Position numbers and translations under genes: made by a program. Below the pieces are notes generated by a model, which had not been told where the DNA came from, did no database searches, and saw only the letters and a list, made by a program, of their open reading frames with translations. From contig DCXR01000053.1 in assembly GCA_002329075.1 (NCBI GenBank), positions 67,245 through 75,388 on the forward strand: DNA of 8,144 bases, written 5' to 3'. Origin of the DNA: Candidatus Neomicrothrix sp. UBA2131. GTDB lineage: Bacteria; Actinomycetota; Acidimicrobiia; Acidimicrobiales; MedAcidi-G1. Below are positions 1 to 5,666 of this stretch, piece by piece; position 1 is the first letter of the stretch, and the number at the start of each line of letters is the position of its first letter.

Positions 1-1
1 C

Positions 2-1189
2 AACCGGACCTTCACCTCCGAGTCGGTCACCGAAGGCCATCCCGACAAGATGGCCGACCAGATCTCGGACGCCATCCTCGACGCCATGCTGAGGGCGGAC
101 AACGACAGCCGGGTCGCCTGTGAGACCCTCGTGACCACCGGACTGGTCGTCGTGGCAGGCGAGGTCACCTGCAGCGGATACGTGGACATTCCGATCACCG
201 TCCGCAACACCATCAGGGACATCGGCTACGACAACGAGGACTACGGCTTCGACGGAGGCACCTGCGGCGTCATGGTCGCCCTCGACGCCCAGTCCTCCGA
301 CATCGCACAGGGTGTCGACGACTCCGAGGAGGTCCGGTCCGGTACATCCGGCGAGAAGGACGACCTCGACCGCCAGGGCGCCGGCGACCAGGGAATGATG
401 TTCGGCTACGCCTCCGACGAGACCGACGTCCTCATGCCGTTGCCGATCCACCTGGCGCACCGACTGGCCGAACGACACGCAGAAGTCCGCAGGGCCGGGA
501 CCATCCCGTACCTGCGGCCCGACGCCAAGACCCAGGTCACCTTCGAATACGAGGACGACCGGCCTGTCCGGCTGGAAAACGTTCTCATCTCCACCCAGCA
601 CAACGACGGGATCGACCGCGACCGGATGATCCGTCCCGACCTCATAGAACAGGTCATCCTCCCGATCATCCCCGAACAGTTCGCCGACGACGACTACGAG
701 GTCCACGTCAACCCGACGGGACGCTTCGTGATCGGCGGCCCCGTCGGAGACGCCGGCCTCACCGGCCGCAAGATCATCGTCGACACGTATGGCGGCATGG
801 CCCGTCATGGCGGCGGGGCCTTCTCGGGCAAGGACCCGAGCAAGGTGGACCGTTCGGCCGCCTACGCCACCCGCTGGGTGGCCAAGAACCTCGTCGCCGC
901 CGGGGCGGCACAGCGCTGCGAGGTCCAGGTTGCCTACGCCATCGGCATGGCCCGCCCGGTTTCGGTGCTGGTCGAGACGTTCGGAACCGAGGCGGTCGAC
1001 CCGGACCTGATCTCCGACTGCGTCAACGAGGTGTTCGACCTGCGTCCCGCAGCGATCATCCGAGACCTCGACCTGAAGCGACCGATCTATCTGCCAACCG
1101 CCGCTTACGGGCATTTCGGACGCGATGGGTTCCCGTGGGAGCAGACGAACCGGGTGGACGACGTCCGGTCCTTCCTGGGCCTGACCTGA
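2..1189 (+). CDS. metK: S-adenosylmethionine synthetase (methionine adenosyltransferase), 5' partial
   Basis: Cytosolic enzyme that makes S-adenosylmethionine, phosphate and diphosphate from methionine and ATP. The reading frame is open from base 2 and begins NRTFTSESVTEGHPDK, so only the start codon and perhaps a few residues lie outside the window; the first ATG in view (base 50) is internal. Family hallmarks are clear: the N-terminal GHPDKMADQISDAILDA block holding the ATP-binding His/Asp, then GAGDQGMMFGYA, then GLTGRKIIVDTYGG, and the glycine-rich GGGAFSGKDPSKVDRSAAYA. About 395 residues are visible, close to the usual full length. A short acidic insertion (roughly DDSEEVRSGTSGEKDD) precedes the GDQG motif; insertions here are common in actinobacterial MetK. 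The stop at 1187-1189 is 13 bp before priA on the same strand, so the two are probably cotranscribed. Three predicted SAM-dependent methyltransferases lie downstream. Confidence 0.98.
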   Translation, partial: NRTFTSESVTEGHPDKMADQISDAILDAMLRADNDSRVACETLVTTGLVVVAGEVTCSGYVDIPITVRNTIRDIGYDNEDYGFDGGTCGVMVALDAQSSDIAQGVDDSEEVRSGTSGEKDDLDRQGAGDQGMMFGYASDETDVLMPLPIHLAHRLAERHAEVRRAGTIPYLRPDAKTQVTFEYEDDRPVRLENVLISTQHNDGIDRDRMIRPDLIEQVILPIIPEQFADDDYEVHVNPTGRFVIGGPVGDAGLTGRKIIVDTYGGMARHGGGAFSGKDPSKVDRSAAYATRWVAKNLVAAGAAQRCEVQVAYAIGMARPVSVLVETFGTEAVDPDLISDCVNEVFDLRPAAIIRDLDLKRPIYLPTAAYGHFGRDGFPWEQTNRVDDVRSFLGLT

Positions 1190-1202
1190 TCCGGCCATCC
1201 GG

Positions 1203-3047
1203 GTGACCGGCCCCACCGGGGACCAGGGCCGACTGCCCTTCGGCGGCGAAGCCCCCGAGGTGGCCACCGCAGGGGAACCGGAGCCCCCCGCCGGCCGCGT
1301 CGTGCGCGTCCTGCCCGACATAGCGGCCATCGACCGGACCTTCGACTACCTGGTCCCCGAGGCATGGGAGCAGGACGGACGGGCCGACCTGGTCCGGGTG
1401 GGCAGCCAGGTCCGCATCGTCCTGGCCGGTCGACGGGTAGGAGCATGGGTGGTCGAGGTCGACGTCGAACCACCGCAGGGGGTGTCGCTTCTACCCCTAG
1501 CGCACCTCGGGGGCCTGGGGCCCGACGGGGACGTGATCGAACTCGCCCGCTGGGCCGCCCACCGGTGGGCCGGACGCACCGCTGCGTTGCTGACCACGGC
1601 CTCGTCGGCCAACCGGGTGCGTGCCCTGCCGGCAGCGCCACGAGCGACACCGGTTCCCGCCGGGCCGACCCTCTGGGCCGAAGCGGCACTCGACACACCC
1701 AGGTCGGTGGTGCGCCTGGCACCGAACTCCGACATCCTCCCCCTGGTCCTCGCCGCTGCCCGCAGGGGTGACGCCCTCGTCGTCGCACCGACCCACACCA
1801 TGGTCGGGCGCCTGGCGGCACGGCTCCGCCGGACCGGGCTGCCCGTATCGGTCGTTCCCAGGGACTGGGCCGGGGCGGCGTCCGGCGGCCTCGTCCTGGG
1901 GGCCAGGGCGGCTGCGTTGGCGCCGGTCCGCGACCTGGCCGTCGTCATGGTCATCGACGAGCACGACGAATCGCTGAGGGAGGAGCGGGTACCGACATGG
2001 AACGCACGCGACGTCGCCATCGAACGCGCCCGCCGGGCAGGCGTGCCCTGCATGCTCACCTCACCCTGTCCGAGCCTCGAGGCGTTGGCGTGGGGCAGCG
2101 AAGAGGTTCCACCGAGGTCCCGGGAACGGGCCGGCTGGCCGGTCCTCGACGTGATCGACCGGCGCGATGGGGATCCGGTGCACGGCGGCCTGCTGGGCGA
2201 GGCGCTGGCGCCGATCCTGCGGCGGGACTGGGAGGAACCCGGGGCTCCGGCGCACCTGCCCGTGGTGTGCGTGCTGAACCGGCGGGGCCGGTCGAGGCTC
2301 CTCGCCTGTGTCGGATGCGGCGAACTGGCACGCTGCGAGGAACACCGGGTGCCGTTGACCATGGCGGACGACGACGTACTCGAGTGCCCGGTCGACGGAG
2401 GCCGTCGTCCCGTCGTGTGTGCCGAGTGCGGCAGCACCCGGTTCCGAAACCTGCGTGCCGGCGTCACGAGGGTCCGCGAGGAACTCGAAGCGCTGGCCGG
2501 ACGCCCGGTGGTCGAGGTGACGGCCGACGCCGACGAGGTCGCCGACGCCGACGTGTACGTCGGTACCGAGGCGGTCCTCCACCGGGTCGATCGGGCCGCA
2601 CGCGTGGTCTTCCTCGAAATCGACCAGGAACTGCTGGCTCCCCGCATGCGGGCGGCCGAACAGGCGTTGGCGCTCCTGGTACGGGCGGCGCGCCTCGTGG
2701 GGCCCCGATCGGCAGGCGGCCGCCTCGTGGTGCAGACCCGACAGCCCGGCCACGAAGTGCTCCAGGCGGTCCTCCATGCCGACCCGGGCCGCCTGGCCGG
2801 GCCCGAGGCTGCCCGTCGTCAGCTCCTCCGACTGCCGCCCTACTCCGCAATGGCCCAGGTGTCGGGCGCCGTCGCAGCCGAGTTCATCGAACGCCTGGGC
2901 ACCCCCGAAGGAATCGACGTTCTCGGCCCGAAGGACGGATCGTGGCTGGTCCGTGCATCGGATCCGGCAGCCCTTGCGGACACCCTGGCGGCGGTGCGAC
3001 GCCCGCCCGGCAGGCTCCGCATCGAGGTCGACCCGGCAAGGATCTGA
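1203..3047 (+). CDS. priA: Primosomal protein N' (PriA), helicase-degenerate actinobacterial type
   Basis: Replication-restart protein that recognises stalled or recombined forks and helps reload the replicative helicase. The 614-residue product keeps the PriA layout. The DNA 3'-end-binding domain is at about residues 31-90 (RVVRVLPDIAAIDRTFDYLVP). A remnant helicase region follows, then a zinc-ribbon region with C369, C372, C378, C395, C406 and C409 (H381 is a possible further ligand), and a C-terminal domain with LPPYSAMAQVSG (544-555). Helicase motifs have decayed. No Walker A GxxGxGK[ST] is present where expected near residues 170-200, and motif II reads IDEHDESL (251-258) instead of DEEHD. 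The terminal arginine-finger motif is reduced to LLVRAARLVG (491-500). Actinobacterial PriA proteins are known to lack detectable helicase motifs, so this is expected rather than a broken gene. The GTG start has no clear Shine-Dalgarno sequence; residues 1-30 are low-complexity, and GTG codons just downstream are alternatives. The stop is 29 bp from the convergent trmH-like stop, and no strong terminator is visible between them. Confidence 0.93.
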   Translation: MTGPTGDQGRLPFGGEAPEVATAGEPEPPAGRVVRVLPDIAAIDRTFDYLVPEAWEQDGRADLVRVGSQVRIVLAGRRVGAWVVEVDVEPPQGVSLLPLAHLGGLGPDGDVIELARWAAHRWAGRTAALLTTASSANRVRALPAAPRATPVPAGPTLWAEAALDTPRSVVRLAPNSDILPLVLAAARRGDALVVAPTHTMVGRLAARLRRTGLPVSVVPRDWAGAASGGLVLGARAAALAPVRDLAVVMVIDEHDESLREERVPTWNARDVAIERARRAGVPCMLTSPCPSLEALAWGSEEVPPRSRERAGWPVLDVIDRRDGDPVHGGLLGEALAPILRRDWEEPGAPAHLPVVCVLNRRGRSRLLACVGCGELARCEEHRVPLTMADDDVLECPVDGGRRPVVCAECGSTRFRNLRAGVTRVREELEALAGRPVVEVTADADEVADADVYVGTEAVLHRVDRAARVVFLEIDQELLAPRMRAAEQALALLVRAARLVGPRSAGGRLVVQTRQPGHEVLQAVLHADPGRLAGPEAARRQLLRLPPYSAMAQVSGAVAAEFIERLGTPEGIDVLGPKDGSWLVRASDPAALADTLAAVRRPPGRLRIEVDPARI

Positions 3048-3076
3048 GATCGGCGAAGCCGTCCGGGTGGCGCGCC

Positions 3077-3595
3077 TCACCAGAGCCGGCGGTGCACCTC
3101 GTAGAGGGCGATGCCGCAGGCGGTCGCCACGTTGAGGCTCCCGACCCTGCCGAGCTGTGGGACGAACACCACCGGGTCGCAGGCCTCGAGCACGGCATCG
3201 GAGAGGCCGCGGTCCTCGTGCCCGAGGGCCAGGCAGGTCCGCTCGGGGAACGTGGCCCCATGGAGCGGGACTGCACCGTCGGCCAACTCGACGCCGACCA
3301 GCCCGTAGCCGGCGTCGTGTATCGACCGAACGGCCTCCTCGGCGGTTTCGCAGGTGGTCCATTCGAGGTAGCGCGAGGTTCCGAGCGCGGTCTTCTGCGT
3401 TTTGGCATGGTTCGGGGGAGCCGTGGCTCCGGCCAGCCAGAGGTGCGCCACGCGGTATGCAGCGGCGGTACGCAGGATCGCCCCCACGTTGTAGGGGGTC
3501 TGGACGTTGTCGAGGAGCAGGGCCACGTCCGTGTCGACGCGCCGCCGCCAGTCCCGGTGGAGTCGCTTGAGTCCCGTGCCGTCGAGGTTCCTCAT
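3077..3595 (-). CDS. TrmH/SpoU-family (SPOUT) RNA 2'-O-methyltransferase
   Basis: Predicted SAM-dependent tRNA or rRNA ribose 2'-O-methyltransferase of the trefoil-knot SPOUT superfamily, 172 residues. The three SpoU motifs are in order. Motif 1 is NVQTPYNVGAILRTAAAY (30-47), with Arg42 matching the conserved catalytic arginine. Motif 2 is LALGHEDRGLSDAV (122-135). Motif 3 is VFVPQLGRVGSLNVATACG (143-161), which forms the knot with the SLN signature. There is no separate N-terminal L30e-like substrate-binding domain, only a short basic leader (LKRLHRDWRRR), as in the compact TrmH/TrmL-type enzymes. I chose the ATG at 3595 because it overlaps the upstream methyltransferase stop as ATGA, suggesting translational coupling, and because it sits just before the conserved region; the frame stays open further upstream only as a shadow of that gene. 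The exact nucleotide target (tRNA G18, position 34 or 23S rRNA) cannot be told from sequence alone. Confidence 0.88.
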   Translation of the reverse strand: MRNLDGTGLKRLHRDWRRRVDTDVALLLDNVQTPYNVGAILRTAAAYRVAHLWLAGATAPPNHAKTQKTALGTSRYLEWTTCETAEEAVRSIHDAGYGLVGVELADGAVPLHGATFPERTCLALGHEDRGLSDAVLEACDPVVFVPQLGRVGSLNVATACGIALYEVHRRLW

Positions 3596-4230
3596 CGGGG
3601 TGCATCCGTTCCTGCTGCGACGTCGAGGAGCCGGTAGCCCTTCCGGGACGAACGCCGGACGGTCGCCCATCCCTGACCGTCCAGCCAGCGGGCGAGCGAG
3701 TCGGCGCCGAGGTGGCGGTGGACGACCAGGTGGGCGCTGCCGTCCGGCACCAGCCGGTCCAGCCAGGATGCGAGCAGTCCGTGCAGGGCGGCCTTGCCGA
3801 TGCGGATAGGCGGGTTCGACCAGCAGGCGTCGAAGCGCAGGTCCACGGGCACCTCGTCGGGCTCGGCCACGACGACGTTGTCGGCACCGACCGCAGCTGC
3901 GTTGGTCCGACACAGGTCCCGTGCCCGGGGGTTGACGTCGATCGCCCAGACGCGTGCCCCGGGGTTGCGTAGGGCCAGCACGGTGGCGATGGGTCCGTAA
4001 CCGCACCCGAGGTCGAGCAACTCAACGGCGCCTTCCCGGACCTGCGGCCCCTCCCGAAGCAGGTAGCGGGTGCCCCGGTCGATCCGGTCGGCGGCGAAGA
4101 CGCCGTGGTCGGTGGTGAGGCGCAGATCCAGGTCGGGGAGCAGCAACTCGACCTGGCGGGGGCGCGACCCGATGTCAGGCGAGCCGCTCCAGTAGTGGTC
4201 GGTTGCGTCGCCGCCGTTCGAATCCTCCAC
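3592..4230 (-). CDS. Class I SAM-dependent methyltransferase, MTS ('methyltransferase small') domain, RsmC-like
   Basis: Predicted N-methyltransferase of 212 residues, resembling the catalytic half of RsmC (16S rRNA guanine-N2 methyltransferase) and related small-domain proteins. The N-terminal DHYWSGSP (11-18) followed by LTTDHGVFAADRIDRGT (38-54) matches the conserved entry to MTS domains. SAM-binding motif I is LLDLGCGYGPIA (71-82), the acidic strand-2 loop is WAIDVNPRA (95-103), and the catalytic NPP motif is SNPPIRIGK (138-146), typical of exocyclic amino-group methylation. At this length it has only one methyltransferase domain, whereas E. coli RsmC has two. I chose the GTG at 4230: it lies directly before the first conserved residues and exactly 7 nt after a TACCGT -10 box. 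A start further upstream (frame open to 4455) would run antisense through def. The gene overlaps the TrmH-like gene by 4 bp and diverges from def. The specific substrate is inferred by similarity only. Confidence 0.85.
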   Translation of the reverse strand: MEDSNGGDATDHYWSGSPDIGSRPRQVELLLPDLDLRLTTDHGVFAADRIDRGTRYLLREGPQVREGAVELLDLGCGYGPIATVLALRNPGARVWAIDVNPRARDLCRTNAAAVGADNVVVAEPDEVPVDLRFDACWSNPPIRIGKAALHGLLASWLDRLVPDGSAHLVVHRHLGADSLARWLDGQGWATVRRSSRKGYRLLDVAAGTDAPR

Positions 4231-4237
4231 GACCCCG

Positions 4238-4243
4238 ACGGTA
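4238..4243 (-). promoter_or_regulatory. -10 box (TACCGT) for the MTS methyltransferase/TrmH-like unit, leaderless
   Basis: Read on the minus strand, TACCGT is followed by 7 nt (CGGGGTC) and then the GTG at 4230. This matches TANNNT at -13 to -8 if transcription starts on the G of the start codon. No Shine-Dalgarno sequence lies upstream, and I see no convincing -35 (it would fall inside def). The TA at 4242-4243 is shared with the opposing def box. Actinobacterial leaderless genes with this architecture are well known; its use here is inferred. Confidence 0.55.
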
Positions 4244-4247
4244 GCCT
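4242..4247 (+). promoter_or_regulatory. -10 box (TAGCCT) for def, leaderless
   Basis: TAGCCT is followed by 7 nt (TGCTTTC) and the def ATG at 4255, which would place the transcription start at the start codon. No purine-rich ribosome-binding site is present between the box and the ATG. A possible weak -35 is TTCGAA at 4217-4222, but the 19-nt spacer is long. The box overlaps the divergent methyltransferase box by two bases. Confidence 0.55.
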
Positions 4248-4254
4248 TGCTTTC

Positions 4255-4785
4255 ATGGCAGCCCGTGAGATTCGACTGATCGGCGACCCCGTTCTGCGGA
4301 CGCGCTCCAACGAGGTGACCGATGTCGACGCAGCCCTCGCCCGCCTCTGTGACGAGATGTTCGAGGCAATGTACGAGGTGGCGGGGATCGGGCTGGCCGC
4401 TCCCCAGGTGGGTGTACGGCAGCGGTTCTTCGTCTACGACCACGGCGAGGACCACGGTGTGATCGTGAATCCCGAGGTCGTGGAGTCAGACGGCGAATGG
4501 GCCTTCGACGAGGGCTGCCTATCGGTACCCGACCTCTCGTTCGAGATCGTGCGCCCCAGACGGATCCACCTGGTCGGCATCGACCTCGACGGCAACGAGG
4601 TCTCGATCGAGGCGGACGAGCTCGAGGCGCGCCTGTTCCAGCACGAACTCGACCACCTCGACGGCATCCTCATCGTCGACCACCTCGACGAGGATCAACT
4701 ACGAGAGGCGAAGCGGGCGTTGCGAGAGCGCACCCTCGCCGCCGGAATGGCGGCACCGGCCGGCGGAGGCCCGCGATTGTTCTGA
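4255..4785 (+). CDS. def: Peptide deformylase
   Basis: Metalloenzyme (Fe2+ or Zn2+) that removes the N-formyl group from nascent polypeptides at the ribosome exit, reversing the modification made by the Fmt enzyme encoded next. The 176-residue product has all three deformylase motifs: motif 1 GIGLAAPQVG (44-53), motif 2 EGCLS (86-90) with metal ligand Cys88, and motif 3 QHELDHLDG (129-137) with metal ligands His130 and His134 and catalytic Glu131. It ends in a basic, Ala/Gly-rich tail, as many deformylases do. The ATG at 4255 is preferred over the upstream in-frame start at 4105, because MAAREIRLIGDPVLR is the normal family N-terminus and the upstream stretch is antisense to the methyltransferase gene. 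The def-fmt-rsmB order is a frequent bacterial translation cluster. The stop lies in the loop of a hairpin that ends at the fmt start. Confidence 0.97.
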   Translation: MAAREIRLIGDPVLRTRSNEVTDVDAALARLCDEMFEAMYEVAGIGLAAPQVGVRQRFFVYDHGEDHGVIVNPEVVESDGEWAFDEGCLSVPDLSFEIVRPRRIHLVGIDLDGNEVSIEADELEARLFQHELDHLDGILIVDHLDEDQLREAKRALRERTLAAGMAAPAGGGPRLF

Positions 4786-4799
4786 TCGCACCGCCTCCG
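4764..4799 (+). repeat. Nested inverted repeat (hairpin) across the def stop / fmt start junction
   Basis: Outer arms CGGAGGC (4764-4770) and GCCTCCG (4793-4799) enclose inner arms GCGAT (4773-4777) and ATCGC (4785-4789) around the 7-nt loop TGTTCTG. Small internal loops (CC and ACC) separate the two stems. The def TGA begins in the terminal loop, and the right outer arm ends immediately before the fmt GTG at 4800. There is no T-tract, so an intrinsic terminator is unlikely. A role in coupling fmt translation to ribosomes finishing def is inferred. Confidence 0.5.
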
Positions 4800-5666
4800 G
4801 TGCATCCCCGTCGGCTGGCGTACCTGGGCACGCCGGACGCCGCCGTGCCACCCCTCGAGGCGCTGCACGCGGCCGGCTTCGACATATCCCTGGTCGTCAC
4901 CGGAGCGGATCGACGACGCGGTCGAGGCAACGACCGGAACCCGACGCCGGTGAAGGCATCCGCCGAACGGCTCGGCGTACCCGTCTCCCATGACCTCGAC
5001 GACGTCGCCACCTGCGGCGCGGAGCTCGGCGTGGTCGTGGCTTACGGCAGGCTGATTCCGGCCGACCTGCTTGACGTCCTGCCGATGGTGAACCTCCACT
5101 TCTCGCTGCTGCCGAGGTGGCGTGGAGCGGCGCCCGTGGAGCGGGCGATCCTCGCCGGCGACGAACAGACCGGCGTGTGCGTCATGGCCGTCGACGAGGG
5201 ACTGGACACCGGCGGTGTCTATGCCCGCGAGGTGATAGAGGTCGGCGACGACACGGCGGAGGCGCTCCGCAGCCGCCTGATGGTCGCTGGCAGTGCCCTG
5301 CTCGTCGAGGTGTTGACGAAGGGGCTTGGGCATGCCCTCCCGCAGGAAGGTGCCTCCACCTATGCCCATCGGATCGAGGCAGCCGACCTCGAGTTGCGTT
5401 GGGCCCGTCCCGCCGCCGAACTGGCGAGGGTGGTCCGGATCGGCGGGGCGTGGACCACCTTCCGGGGAGCCCGCCTCAAGGTGTGGGGTGCAGGGGCGGT
5501 CGAGCCCGGGCCCACCGGTGACGAGGGAACGCTGTGGGGAGACATCGTGGTGACGGGCGGGGGAGGGCTCCGCCTGATCGAGGTTCAGCCCGAGAACCGT
5601 CGACGGATGCAGGCCGACGCCTGGCGGGCAGGCGCCCACCCGGAGCCCGGCGAGCGACTGGGGTGA
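4800..5666 (+). CDS. fmt: Methionyl-tRNA formyltransferase
   Basis: Transfers a formyl group from 10-formyltetrahydrofolate to initiator Met-tRNA(fMet). The N-terminal Rossmann domain opens with RRLAYLGTPDAAVPPLEAL (4-22). A substrate loop follows (VTGADRRRGRGNDRNPTPVK, 33-52), then the signature NLHFSLLPRWRGAAP (98-112) with catalytic Asn98 and His100, and catalytic Asp136 in VDEGLDTGG. The C-terminal OB-like tRNA-binding domain begins near YAHRI and includes GAWTTFRGARLKVWGA and IEVQPENRRRMQA. At 288 residues it is slightly shorter than typical Fmt (about 310). The loop reads TGAD where many homologues have TQPD. I chose the GTG at 4800 because only a few residues then precede the conserved first strand; no Shine-Dalgarno sequence precedes it, and the frame open further upstream is a shadow of def. 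The gap from the def stop is 14 bp. The stop overlaps the next start as GTGA. Confidence 0.95.
   Translation: MHPRRLAYLGTPDAAVPPLEALHAAGFDISLVVTGADRRRGRGNDRNPTPVKASAERLGVPVSHDLDDVATCGAELGVVVAYGRLIPADLLDVLPMVNLHFSLLPRWRGAAPVERAILAGDEQTGVCVMAVDEGLDTGGVYAREVIEVGDDTAEALRSRLMVAGSALLVEVLTKGLGHALPQEGASTYAHRIEAADLELRWARPAAELARVVRIGGAWTTFRGARLKVWGAGAVEPGPTGDEGTLWGDIVVTGGGGLRLIEVQPENRRRMQADAWRAGAHPEPGERLG

Noticed and set aside
1346..2647. Minus-strand open frame of 433 codons opposite priA
   Set aside because: It is fully antisense to a well-supported gene, has Arg/Ser/Thr-rich composition and no recognisable motif.
3048..3076. Possible terminator in the 29-bp convergent gap between priA and the TrmH-like gene
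   Set aside because: Only a 3-bp GGC/GCC stem is visible and there is no T-tract on either strand, so the evidence is too weak to call one.
1997..3637. Plus-strand open frame of 546 codons
   Set aside because: It lies in an alternative frame of priA and then antisense to the TrmH-like gene; low-complexity Arg/Gly/Pro composition with no domain.
4105..4254. N-terminal extension of def from an upstream in-frame ATG
   Set aside because: The extension is antisense to the methyltransferase gene and unlike any deformylase N-terminus; the ATG at 4255 gives the normal family start.
2061..4310. Minus-strand open frame of 749 codons
   Set aside because: It runs antisense through priA and in another frame across both minus-strand methyltransferase genes. 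Its translation is Arg/Pro/Ser-rich with no family motif, as expected of a shadow frame in high-G+C DNA.
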